From the NCBI RefSeq assembly GCF_016613475.2, contig NZ_CP071517.1:3596001-3660000 (forward strand): a stretch of DNA of 64,000 nt, read 5' to 3'. Within the stretch, counting starts at the first letter, position 1. Every line of letters begins with the position of its first letter. This document shows, in pieces, positions 17,734-25,338 of this stretch. The translations under genes were made by a program, and so were the position numbers. The notes below the pieces were generated by a model, which had not been told where the DNA came from, searched no databases, and saw only the letters and a program-made list of their open reading frames with translations. The stretch comes from Lysobacter arenosi (GTDB lineage Bacteria > Pseudomonadota > Gammaproteobacteria > Xanthomonadales > Xanthomonadaceae).

Positions 17734-17810
17734 TGGTGGCTATGGGTGGACTCGAACCACCGACCCCAGCATTATGAGTGCTGTGCTCTAACCGGCTGAG
17801 CTACATAGCC
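17734..17810 (-). tRNA. tRNA-Met (anticodon CAT)
   Basis: 77 nt including an encoded CCA end (17734-17736). The acceptor stem GGCTATG (17804-17810 on the minus strand) pairs with CATAGCC (17738-17744). The anticodon loop carries CAT (ACTCATAAT) and the T-arm reads GGTGG-TTCGAGT-CCACC. It has a standard paired acceptor end, unlike an initiator tRNA with an unpaired first base, so it is the elongator Met tRNA, or Ile2 if the C is lysidinylated. D-arm and T-arm are normal. Confidence 0.95.
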
Positions 17811-17957
17811 ACGCGGTGAACCGCGAATTATTCATGCCGAGGGGGTCCGCGTCAATCGTCTTTTGACGAGTCGCCCCAAGCCGCCGGCTTTGCAGACCTT
17901 GTCGTCACGGCGTACGGCATGGCAGAGTCGGACACAGTGAATTCAGGAGTCCGCATC

Positions 17958-18563
17958 GTGATCGATCCGGACGGCTACCGACCCAACGTCGGCATTGTAC
18001 TGATGCACCCCGACGGACGCCTGTTCTGGGCGCGACGAGTGCATCGCGACGGCTGGCAATTCCCGCAGGGCGGGATGAACAGCGACGAGACGCCGCTGGA
18101 GGCCATGTATCGCGAGTTGCGCGAGGAAACCGGCCTGCTCCCCGAGCACGTCGAGGTCCTGGGCGCGACTCCCGGCTGGCTGCGCTACCGGCTGCCGCAG
18201 CGGGCGATCCGCCGCCACGACCGCCTGGTCTGCATCGGCCAGAAGCAGGTCTGGTTCCTGCTGCGCCTGACCGGCCAGGAGTCGGACCTGCGCCTGGACC
18301 TGACCGACAAGCCCGAATTCGACAACTGGCGCTGGGTCGACTTCTGGTACCCGGTGGCCCATGTGGTGATGTTCAAGCGCGGGGTCTACGCCCGCGCGCT
18401 CAACCACCTGGCCCCGGTCGCCCGCCAGGTGGCCGGCCCCCAGGCCGTGCCGGCGCCGGGCCCGGAGTTCCATTGCCAAGACCCCCGCAGCCAGCCCCGC
18501 AACCGCCAGAGGGCGCGCTGGAGGGGTCCCGGCGGGGCTGAACCGGGGCAGGGCTCGCGTTAA
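17958..18563 (+). CDS. rppH: RNA pyrophosphohydrolase (Nudix)
   Basis: RppH removes pyrophosphate from 5'-triphosphorylated mRNA and starts 5'-end-dependent decay. The product has 201 residues from GTG 17958, preceded by AGGAG, and gives the family N-terminus (M)[14 protein letters not shown]. The Nudix box runs G38 to L60 ([20 protein letters not shown]...) with the metal-binding REEXEE-type core intact. QVWFLLRL and [13 protein letters not shown] are RppH-specific. The C-terminal tail after about 160 is basic and low in complexity. The divergent tRNA lies upstream. It is a monocistronic housekeeping gene. Confidence 0.94.
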   Translation: MIDPDGYRPNVGIVLMHPDGRLFWARRVHRDGWQFPQGGMNSDETPLEAMYRELREETGLLPEHVEVLGATPGWLRYRLPQRAIRRHDRLVCIGQKQVWFLLRLTGQESDLRLDLTDKPEFDNWRWVDFWYPVAHVVMFKRGVYARALNHLAPVARQVAGPQAVPAPGPEFHCQDPRSQPRNRQRARWRGPGGAEPGQGSR

Positions 18564-18587
18564 TGACAATCACTGCCCGTATTTATT

Positions 18588-18606
18588 GACAATCATTCTC
18601 ATTCAT
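18588..18606. promoter_or_regulatory. Fur-box-like site before bfd/bfr
   Basis: GACAATCATTCTCATTCAT matches the 19-base Fur consensus at 12 positions and keeps the CATTNTCATT-type core. A second half-site, ATGACAATCAC, lies 20 bases upstream. It sits directly before the bacterioferritin-associated ferredoxin gene, which fits iron control. Confidence 0.65.
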
Positions 18607-18612
18607 GGCGAA

Positions 18613-18861
18613 ATGGTTCCCGCAGCCGAACCGGCTGTCAGCCAGAACCAAACCGCCGTGTACGTCTGCATCTGCAATGGGGTTACCGATCACGACATCC
18701 GCCAGGCCGCTGACGCGGGCTGCAGCAGCGTGACCGAACTGACCATGCGAACCGGCGCCGGCGCCAACTGCGGCAGCTGCCTGGACATGGCCGGCTCGAT
18801 GCTCGAAGCCGCCCGTGCGGTCCGCGAGTTGCCCTTTGCAGTGATGCAGCAAGCCGCCTGA
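18613..18861 (+). CDS. bfd: Bacterioferritin-associated ferredoxin
   Basis: Bfd carries a [2Fe-2S] cluster and donates electrons to bacterioferritin so that stored iron is released. The 82-residue product has the cluster ligands Cys19 and Cys21 (VCIC) and Cys53 and Cys56 (CGSC), with the BFD helix pair ITDHDIRQAADAG-like in between. The start is uncertain. ATG 18613 is used here, but GTG 18658 would begin at the conserved VYVCICNGVTD and may be the true start, since neither has a good ribosome site. The upstream TTG at 18586 overlaps the Fur box and is unlikely. The bacterioferritin gene follows 135 bases later. Confidence 0.85.
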   Translation: MVPAAEPAVSQNQTAVYVCICNGVTDHDIRQAADAGCSSVTELTMRTGAGANCGSCLDMAGSMLEAARAVRELPFAVMQQAA

Positions 18862-18996
18862 CGCGGCACCGCGGACCAGGGTCCGCAAGCCCCAATCGCC
18901 ACTGATTCCTGCTCGCGGATGCACTCGATTCGCGTTCCGTCACGTCGTTCGTGAACGGGGTAGAGTCCGGTCATTGCACGCACAAGGAGCCGGGCC

Positions 18997-19467
18997 ATGA
19001 AGGGCGACGCCAAGGTCATCGAATATCTCAATAAGGCGCTCTATAACGAGCTGACCGCGATCAACCAGTACTTCCTGCACGCCAAGATGCTGAAGAACTG
19101 GGGCCTGAAGGAACTCGCCGACCACGAGTACCACGAGTCGATCGACGAGATGAAGCACGCGGACAAGTTGTCCGAGCGCATCCTCTTCCTCGATGGCCTG
19201 CCGAACTTCCAGGCGCTGGGCAAGTTGCGCATCGGCGAGAACCCGCGCGAAGTGCTGGCCTGCGATCTCGCGCTCGAGCTCGAGGCCCTGCCGATGCTGC
19301 GCGAGGCGATCAAGTACTGCGAGACGGTGGGCGATTACGTCAGCCGCAAGCTGTTCGCCGACATCCTCGATTCCGAGGAAGAACACGTCGACTGGATCGA
19401 GACCCAGCTGTCGCTGATCGAGCGCCTGGGCGAGCAGAACTACCTGCTGACCAAGATCGAGGAGTGA
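18997..19467 (+). CDS. bfr: Bacterioferritin
   Basis: A 156-residue, heme-binding, 24-mer iron-storage protein. All ferroxidase ligands are present at the E. coli positions: Glu18, Glu51, His54, Glu94, Glu127 and His130. The heme-ligating Met52 is also present. AAGGAG lies 8 bases before the ATG. It stands with bfd, its electron donor, probably under the same Fur-type control. A strong terminator follows 34 bases after the stop. Confidence 0.97.
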   Translation: MKGDAKVIEYLNKALYNELTAINQYFLHAKMLKNWGLKELADHEYHESIDEMKHADKLSERILFLDGLPNFQALGKLRIGENPREVLACDLALELEALPMLREAIKYCETVGDYVSRKLFADILDSEEEHVDWIETQLSLIERLGEQNYLLTKIEE

Positions 19468-19501
19468 GTCGGGCGGCACGCGCCGACTTCCTCCAAAGAC
19501 G

Positions 19502-19530
19502 AACGCCGCCGGATCTCCGGCGGCGTTTTT
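19502..19530 (+). terminator. Rho-independent terminator after bfr
   Basis: An 11-bp perfect stem (19502-19512 with 19517-19527), an ATCT loop and a T-run. Confidence 0.9.
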
Positions 19531-19620
19531 CGTTGTGTGGCCCCTTCTAGGAGCGTCTGCTTTGAGAAGCTTCCTATGTCGAGCGGTGGCGATGTCCGCT
19601 AGCTTTGCCGGATGCAACCT

Positions 19621-20202
19621 TCACACCGGACCGGGCCGTGGCGCACGGCGGAACAGCGTCCGCCACACCCACCACAGCAGCAGTGCCAGCACCACGCTGA
19701 CCAGCACGACCAGCGACAGGGCGATCCAGGGATGGGCGAACACCAGAGCCAGTCCGCCGACGGTGGCAACGTCTTCGGTGATCGAGGCGGTCCAGTTGCT
19801 GACCGGTTCCGGCGACGTATTGAGCAGGGCGCGCGAACCTGCCTTGAGCACGTGGCTGGTCAGCGCCACGCCTGCGCCCGCCGCCAGTGCGCCGGCGCCG
19901 AGCTGGCCGTCGGGGGAGAGCGTCGCCGCCGCCAGGAAGGCGCCGGCCGGAACGCGCAAGAGGGTATGCAGCAGGTCCCAGCCCGAGTCGACGCCCGGGA
20001 TCTTGTCGGCGAAGAACTCCGCCGCCGCCAGCACGCCCGATACGCCCAGCACCCAGGGCGAGGCGGTGACTTCGAGGGCCTGTGGCAGGTCGAGCCAGCC
20101 GAAAAAGCCGGCCAGGCCGACTCCGAACACGGTCAGGTAGACCCGGATGCCGGCGAGCCAGGCCAGGACTACACCAATTGCGAACAGGTGCGCATCCGTC
20201 AC
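19621..20202 (-). CDS. DUF4126 family membrane protein
   Basis: A 193-residue protein with hydrophobic helices (HLFAIGVVLAWLAGIRVYLTV, VLGVSGVLAAAEFFADKIPGV, GALAAGAGVALTSHVLKAGSR, PWIALSLVVLVSVVLALLLWW). The AEFFADKIPGVDSGWD stretch is the DUF4126 hallmark. Function unknown. GTG 20202 is chosen because GAGG lies eight bases upstream and the N-terminus then leads straight into the first helix. The open frame continues upstream without similarity. It is divergent from the DUF6776 gene at 20274 across 71 bases. Confidence 0.83.
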   Translation of the reverse strand: MTDAHLFAIGVVLAWLAGIRVYLTVFGVGLAGFFGWLDLPQALEVTASPWVLGVSGVLAAAEFFADKIPGVDSGWDLLHTLLRVPAGAFLAAATLSPDGQLGAGALAAGAGVALTSHVLKAGSRALLNTSPEPVSNWTASITEDVATVGGLALVFAHPWIALSLVVLVSVVLALLLWWVWRTLFRRAPRPGPV

Positions 20203-20273
20203 GGCTTTTACCTCGCTAGACTGTGGTTCGAGTATAGGGGCAGGGGATCCGGTGGCGCAGGCCATCGGCACGC

Positions 20274-21023
20274 ATGCTGATGAACAAGCCGCCGCGCAAG
20301 GCGCCACCGCCGCGCTTCACCATTGTCCAGCAGCGCCCTGACCGGCGCCCGCTGATCGTCAGCGTGCTGGTCGTGGCGTGGCTGGCCTCGTTGACCGTTG
20401 CCTGGCTCGGCGCCGAACGCCGCGCCGCACCGCGCCTGCCGGAACTGACCGCCCAGCTCGACGCCGCCCGCGTGCAGCTCGATCACTGGCGTGACAAGGC
20501 CGAGACGCTGGAGCAGCGCGAAGCGACCCTGACCCGTTCGGACCAGATCAGCCGAGTCGCCAACAAGCAGGTGCAGAGCGAGCTGGCCGAACGCGAGGAA
20601 GAGATTTCCGACCTGCGCTCCAACATCGCCTTCTACGAACGCCTGGTCGGCGCCACCGGACAGGCAAAAGGCCTGAGCGTGCATTCGGCGCAGTTCACGC
20701 CGGAGACCGGCGGAACCTGGCGCTACCAGATCGTGCTGACGCAGAACCTCAACAAGGGCGCGATCAGCCGCGGCAAACTGCGCTTCAACGTCGAAGGCGT
20801 ACGCGACGGCAAGCTCACCTCGATCGGCTGGAACGAGCTGCACCAGCGCAACGACTGGCCGGCGCAGGACTACTCGTTCCGCTACTTCCAGCAGCTCGGC
20901 GGCAGCGTCATGCTGCCGGCCGGCTTCACCCCGCAGCGGGTGCGGGTGTCGCTGCAGAACGGCGACGTCGCCATCGAACAGAGCCTGGGCTGGAGCCATG
21001 GCGGCACGATTGCCAGCCTCTGA
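20274..21023 (+). CDS. DUF6776 family bitopic membrane protein, paralogue A
   Basis: A 249-residue protein with a basic Pro-rich cytoplasmic tail (about 1-25), one transmembrane helix (PLIVSVLVVAWLASLTVAWL, about 26-46), a periplasmic coiled coil (about 50-125, ending EREEEISDLRSNIAFYERLVG) and a beta-rich domain (about 130-249) with TQNLNKGAISRGKLRF and YSFRYFQQLGG. The layout resembles PilO-like inner-membrane proteins, but no function is known. It is clearly homologous to the gene at 21574. The two bracket a bactofilin gene with 77- and 53-base gaps, so they are likely one operon. The start could be ATG 20274 or 20280. Confidence 0.8.
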   Translation: MLMNKPPRKAPPPRFTIVQQRPDRRPLIVSVLVVAWLASLTVAWLGAERRAAPRLPELTAQLDAARVQLDHWRDKAETLEQREATLTRSDQISRVANKQVQSELAEREEEISDLRSNIAFYERLVGATGQAKGLSVHSAQFTPETGGTWRYQIVLTQNLNKGAISRGKLRFNVEGVRDGKLTSIGWNELHQRNDWPAQDYSFRYFQQLGGSVMLPAGFTPQRVRVSLQNGDVAIEQSLGWSHGGTIASL

Positions 21024-21100
21024 GCCCCAGCCTCCCAGCAAGATCCACACATGGCAGCAACGGTCCGCTGGCGCGGGCCAACAACCGGAAGCAATGACTG

Positions 21101-21520
21101 ATGTTCAAGAACAAGACGGCCGCGCACGATGGCCAGGTCGACACCCTGATCGGGCCGCAGGTGGTGATCCGCGGTGACCTGCATTTCAGCGGCGGGCTGT
21201 ATGTCGAAGGCCGGATCCTCGGCAAGGTGATCGCCCAGGAAGGCCAGAAGGCGACGCTGACGCTGGCCGAACAGGGCAGCATCGAGGGCGAGGTCCGCGC
21301 GCCGGTGGTGGTGATCAACGGCCAGCTCAGCGGCGATGTGTATGCCAGCGAGCGCGTCGAGCTGGCGGCCAAGGCCCGCGTCCAGGGCAACGTCCACTAC
21401 CAGGTCGTCGAAATGCTGGCCGGATCGGTCCTGACCGGCCGCCTGATCCATGCCGAGGCCCATGCCGAAGCCCGCGCCATGGCTGAAGGCCATCTGGACG
21501 CCCACGCCGCTTTGGGCTGA
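21101..21520 (+). CDS. Bactofilin family cytoskeletal protein
   Basis: A 139-residue polymer-forming protein. A short N-terminal tail (MFKNKTAAHDGQVDT) precedes a right-handed beta-helix built from short turns (TLIGPQVVIRGDLHFSGGLY, EGRILGKVIAQ, EGSIEGEVRAPVVVINGQLS, RVELAAKARVQGNVHY), then an Ala/His/Glu-rich tail. Bactofilins make nucleotide-independent filaments that position cell-wall enzymes or shape-determining factors. Many bind the membrane by an N-terminal segment, and the partner here may be the flanking DUF6776 membrane proteins. No peptidoglycan hydrolase (M23/LmdC type), the usual bactofilin partner, is adjacent. Confidence 0.92.
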   Translation: MFKNKTAAHDGQVDTLIGPQVVIRGDLHFSGGLYVEGRILGKVIAQEGQKATLTLAEQGSIEGEVRAPVVVINGQLSGDVYASERVELAAKARVQGNVHYQVVEMLAGSVLTGRLIHAEAHAEARAMAEGHLDAHAALG

Positions 21521-21573
21521 CCGTCACAGTCAGGCGCGGTAGGCTGGTCGCCGGCATTCCCGTGGCGACCGGC

Positions 21574-22389
21574 ATGACCCAACCCGTTCCCGAGGCTCCT
21601 CAAGCACCCCAGGCTCCCCAGGCCACCGAGCCTGGCGAACCCGCCGAGGCTGCCGCAGCGGAGGCGGCGCCGGCGTGGCCGGTCATGCAGGTGCAGACGC
21701 GCTGGGTGACCATCGCCGGCCTGGCGCTGATCCTCGCGCTCGGATTTGGCGGCTGGGGCCTGTACCGGGTGTTCTCGCCCGATCCGGGCGACCCGCGCGT
21801 GGTGCTGGAAAACAGCCAGCGCGCCGCCCGCGGCCAGCAGACGCAAATCGACCAGTTGCAGCAGCGCGTCTCGACCCTGACCCGTTCCGACCAGATCAGC
21901 CGCGAGGCGAACCGCGACCTGCAGAGCACCCTGGCCGAGCGCGATGAAGAGGTCGCCGCACTGCGGGCCGACGTCGCCTTTTACGAGCGCCTCGTCGGCA
22001 GCACCGCGCAGCGTCGCGGCCTGGCAGTGCATGCCCTGCGGCTGCAGCCGCAGAACGACACCGCCTGGCACTTCACCACCACCCTGACCCAGAACCTCAA
22101 CCGCGGTGCGGTCAGCACCGGCGAGCTGAGCCTCACCATCGAGGGCACGCGCGCCGGCAAGTTGCAGAAGCTGGCCTGGGGCGAGCTGCGCCAGCAACCG
22201 GGCGCGACCGGTGTGCCGTACTCGTTCAAGTACTTCCAGCAGGTCGAAGGCGATGTGTTCCTGCCTGCGGACTTCACCCCGGTGCGGGTGAGCGTGCGCC
22301 TGGCGCCGAAATCCGGCGCCGCGATCGAGCAGTCGTTCACCTGGGCAGATGCCATCCGCGACATCGCGCCTGCGACCGCGACGGAGTGA
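21574..22389 (+). CDS. DUF6776 family bitopic membrane protein, paralogue B
   Basis: A 271-residue protein. It has an acidic/Pro/Ala-rich cytoplasmic tail (MTQPVPEAPQAPQAPQ...), a transmembrane helix (about 46-66, VTIAGLALILALGFGGWGLY), a coiled coil and a C-terminal beta-rich domain like paralogue A. Shared blocks include LTRSDQISR, the AFYERLVG end of the coiled coil, LTQNLN-GA-S-G-L and the YSF-YFQQ stretch. The N-terminal tails are opposite in charge (basic in A, acidic in B). ATG 21574 is preferred to GTG 21562. It follows the bactofilin by 53 bases, and erpA starts 87 bases later. Confidence 0.8.
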   Translation: MTQPVPEAPQAPQAPQATEPGEPAEAAAAEAAPAWPVMQVQTRWVTIAGLALILALGFGGWGLYRVFSPDPGDPRVVLENSQRAARGQQTQIDQLQQRVSTLTRSDQISREANRDLQSTLAERDEEVAALRADVAFYERLVGSTAQRRGLAVHALRLQPQNDTAWHFTTTLTQNLNRGAVSTGELSLTIEGTRAGKLQKLAWGELRQQPGATGVPYSFKYFQQVEGDVFLPADFTPVRVSVRLAPKSGAAIEQSFTWADAIRDIAPATATE

Positions 22390-22476
22390 CCGCCAGGCCC
22401 TCCGATACGCGTGCGGAACGCATCCAACCGCCCGTGAGGCTTTGAACACGACCGCCGCGCCCCCCATCCTGATCGC

Positions 22477-22854
22477 ATGGAAACGTTCATCCCCACGCTC
22501 GCGACGCCGGATTACCAGTCGCTCGATCGCCCGCTGCAGTTCACTTCCGCGGCCGCCAGCAAGGTCCGCGAACTGATCGCCGAAGAAGGCAACGCTGCCC
22601 TCAAGCTGCGCGTCTACATCCAGGGCGGCGGTTGTTCGGGGTTCCAGTACGGCTTCGAGTTCGACGATCAGCAGGGCGAGGACGACCTGGCCGTGCACAC
22701 CGACGGCGTCACCCTGCTGGTCGACCCGCTGAGCCTGCAGTACCTGATGGGCGCGCAGGTCGACTACACCGAAAGCCTGCATGGCGCGCAGTTCGTGATC
22801 CGCAATCCGAACGCGAAGACCACCTGCGGCTGCGGCTCGTCGTTCGCGGTGTGA
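22477..22854 (+). CDS. erpA: Iron-sulfur cluster insertion protein
   Basis: An A-type carrier that passes [4Fe-4S] or [2Fe-2S] clusters to apo-proteins (IspG/H and respiratory enzymes in E. coli). The 125-residue product has the three cluster cysteines Cys53 (GGGCSG), Cys117 and Cys119 (TCGCGSSF). The N-terminal extension and the [22 protein letters not shown] block fit ErpA better than IscA. Its stop overlaps the GTG of nudC as GTGTGA, with four bases shared, so the two are coupled. The promoter may lie in the 87 bases upstream. Confidence 0.93.
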   Translation: METFIPTLATPDYQSLDRPLQFTSAAASKVRELIAEEGNAALKLRVYIQGGGCSGFQYGFEFDDQQGEDDLAVHTDGVTLLVDPLSLQYLMGAQVDYTESLHGAQFVIRNPNAKTTCGCGSSFAV

Positions 22855-23808
22855 GTATCGAACCGGCACCTTTCGCCTTCGTCGAGGCGGGCGTCGATTC
22901 CGCCTGCCGTGCCGCCCTCGACCGCGCTGATCGCCTGCGCGACGACCCCGATGCATTGAAGGCGTCCTTGGCCACGGGCGCGCGTGGTGGTGCTCGACGA
23001 ACGTGGCGATGCCTATGCCGACGACGACGGCCGCTTGCTGGCGCCATACGGCGAGCAGATCAGCGAAGGCCCCGGTGGCATCGGCGCGGCCGTGTTCCTC
23101 GGTCTGGACGCGCAAGGCGGTGCCTGGTTCGCACTGGAAGGTGCATTGACGTCATTCGTGGCGCCGCGCCGGGTCGACCTGCGCAGCGCCGCCGGACTGT
23201 GGCCCGGTTTCGAAGCCAGCGTTTTCGCCCAGGCGCGCGCGCTGCAGCATTGGCGCAGTCGCCATCGCCATTGCGGCGTATGCGGTGGCGTGGTCGCGCT
23301 GTCGCGCGCCGGCTGGCAAGGCCGCTGCGAGCAATGCGGCGCCGAACATTACCCGCGTACCGACCCGGCCGTGATCGTCGCGGTCAGCGACGGTGCGCGA
23401 TTGTTGCTCGGCCGGCAGAAGTCCTGGCCGGCACGGCGTTACTCGGTGATCGCCGGGTTCGTCGAGCCGGGTGAATCGCTCGAGCAGACCGTCGCGCGCG
23501 AAGTGCTCGAGGAAACTGGCGTGCGCGTGCGCACGTGCCGGTACCTGGCGTCGCAGCCATGGCCATTCCCGGGCGCGTTGATGCTCGGCTTCAGTGCACA
23601 GGCCGAAAGCGACGAGCCGCAGGTCGGCGACGAGCTCGAGGAAGCGCGCTGGTTCACGCGCGAGGAAGTACTCGCGGCGCGTGCCCGCGGCGAATGGGGC
23701 GGTGACCGCGACGATGGCCAGGGCGCAGTGCTGTCGCCCGGCATCTCGATCTCGCGATGGCTGATCGAGCAGTGGCTGCAGGCCGGCGAAGCCACGCCGG
23801 AACGTTGA
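22851..23808 (+). pseudogene. nudC: NAD(+)/deNADding pyrophosphatase, frameshifted
   Basis: NudC hydrolyses NAD(H) to NMN(H) and AMP and removes NAD caps from RNA. Reading begins at GTG 22851 in one frame ([20 protein letters not shown]...RDDPDALKASLAT). It must change frame at about 22976-22978 to continue as ARVVVLDERGDAYADDDG to the stop at 23808. Removing one G from the GGG there restores a 318-residue protein. Downstream parts are intact: the zinc site CGVCGG / CEQCGAEHYPRTDP, the Nudix box GFVEPGESLEQTVAREVLEE and the NudC-specific SQPWPFP. The gene is thus either broken or, more likely, affected by a one-base sequence error. An isolated start at GTG 22984-22990 would lose the N-terminal domain. 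Confidence 0.88.
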
Positions 23809-23934
23809 TTCCACTGTCTTGCGAGCGTCACGAAGCCTGGAAAGGTGACCGCTGCCTCGACCATGACAGCCATTGGCGGATGATCCTAGAATCGACCGGT
23901 TAGCCGCTGTCGCGATGCCTGGAGAGCCTGAGCA

Positions 23935-24882
23935 ATGTCCGCAACCCTGATCGCCGTTGTCGTCGCGCTCGTGCTCGGCCATCTGGCGCAGTCGCTGGCG
24001 GCCTCGGTGCGCGACTACAGCTGGTATCGCAACTGGCTGCGCTGGCTCGATGCGCGCCTGTCGACGAACGATTTCTGGCGCGGGCGCTGGGGCCTGGTGA
24101 TCGCGCTGGTGCCGCCGCTGCTCGCGGTCGGCCTGTTCCAGCTTGCCCTGCACGAACCGCTGTGGGGATTGGCCGGCCTGGCGTTCGCCATTGCCGTGCT
24201 GTTCTACGCATGGGGTCCACGCGACCTCGACCTGGACGTGGAAGCGATTGCCGGCGCAGGCGACCCGGTTTCGCGCCGCGCCGCCGCATCGCGTCTGTGG
24301 CCGGAAGGCGAGATGCCGGCGACGCTCGATGGGGCATCGCTGATCGAAGCGGTATTCCGCAACGCCCAGCAGCGCTGGTTTGGCGTGTTGTTCTGGTTCC
24401 TCCTGCTCGGGCCGGTCGGCGCGCTGCTGTACCGCTTCACGGTACTGGCCGCGCAGGGCGAGGCTTCCGCCGAACTGCCCGTGGAGACTCGCCTTGGTGC
24501 GCGCAAGCTGCTGGCCCTGCTCGACTGGCCGGTGGCGCAGCTGATGACGCTGTCGCTGGCGCTGGTTGGCAACTTCGACACCGTGCTCGGTGCATGGCGT
24601 GAAGCCGGCGGTGCGTCGTTCGATCTCGACCGGCCGTTCCTCGGCGCGGTGGCGCGTGCCAGCGTGAAGTGCGAGCTGGCAGAGGAGGCCGCAGATTACG
24701 CCAGCGACAACGGCGGCAGCGTCGAGGTGGGCGAGGGCGGCGTGCCGGCATTGCCGGCGATACCGCCGGCCTGGTCGGCCGAACTGCCGGAACTGCGCGA
24801 TGCGATGAGCCTGGTCTGGCGCAGCCTGCTGGTCTGGCTGGCGGTGCTGGCGCTGTTCGTGATCGCCGGCTGGGTCAGCTGA
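23935..24882 (+). CDS. ampE: AmpE-type regulatory membrane protein
   Basis: A 315-residue inner-membrane protein with helices near residues 3-25, 52-90, 140-165 and 290-312. Typical AmpE/CobD-like blocks are DYSWYRNWLRWLD, YAWGPRDLDLDVEA, FRNAQQRWFGVLFWFLLLGPVGALLYR and LDWPVAQLMTLSLALVGNF. AmpE was described as a signal protein linked to AmpD and beta-lactamase induction, with a probable transmembrane sensor role. No ampD or ampC is adjacent here. The start ATG 23935 gives a normal N-terminus. It is convergent with the CD225 gene, with 31 bases between the stops. Confidence 0.85.
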   Translation: MSATLIAVVVALVLGHLAQSLAASVRDYSWYRNWLRWLDARLSTNDFWRGRWGLVIALVPPLLAVGLFQLALHEPLWGLAGLAFAIAVLFYAWGPRDLDLDVEAIAGAGDPVSRRAAASRLWPEGEMPATLDGASLIEAVFRNAQQRWFGVLFWFLLLGPVGALLYRFTVLAAQGEASAELPVETRLGARKLLALLDWPVAQLMTLSLALVGNFDTVLGAWREAGGASFDLDRPFLGAVARASVKCELAEEAADYASDNGGSVEVGEGGVPALPAIPPAWSAELPELRDAMSLVWRSLLVWLAVLALFVIAGWVS

Positions 24883-24913
24883 GGTTTCTGCAGTCCGCGG
24901 CTGGCGTCCTTCG

Positions 24914-25258
24914 TCAGCCGTGCAGCTGGATGCGCTCGAGTTCTTCCATGATCTGCTGGTACTTCGCCCAGCCGCCGCTGTAGAAGAACAGCGCGACCAC
25001 GCACAAGCCCAGGATGATCAGGACCGTGGTGATCCAGCACCATACCTTGGCGCTGCGCGAGGCTTCGCCGGCACCGGCGTCGTCACCGGCATTGAGTTTG
25101 CGGTTGACCTGCGCGCCATAGACGATCGCGACGATGCCCGAGATCGTGCCGAGGATGCAGAAGACCAGCATCGAGGCGATCGTGATCCCGATCGCCCACG
25201 GCAGGTGACTGGGCAACGCGGGCGGCGACTGGGGCGTTGCCGGTGGCAGCGTGCTCAT
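24914..25258 (-). CDS. CD225/dispanin family small membrane protein
   Basis: A 114-residue protein. A Pro-rich cytoplasmic N-terminus (LPPATPQSPPALPSHLP) is followed by two hydrophobic helices, about 22-48 (IGITIASMLVFCILGTISG...YGAQVNRKL) and 74-96 (CWITTVLIILGLCVVALFFY). The VYGAQVNRKLNAGDDAGA loop with a small-residue/Ser/Ala helix (EASRSAKVW) is the CD225/dispanin signature, including the usual KVWCW. Such bacterial proteins have unknown roles. The frame is open further upstream, but the start at 25258 gives the family N-terminus. Confidence 0.8.
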   Translation of the reverse strand: MSTLPPATPQSPPALPSHLPWAIGITIASMLVFCILGTISGIVAIVYGAQVNRKLNAGDDAGAGEASRSAKVWCWITTVLIILGLCVVALFFYSGGWAKYQQIMEELERIQLHG

Positions 25259-25338
25259 TGGCGGCCCTGCGAGCGTGGTCAGGGCCGATCCTAGGCAGTC
25301 GCCTGTCGTTGTGGCGTGGTGACTGCCGCGCCAATGCC

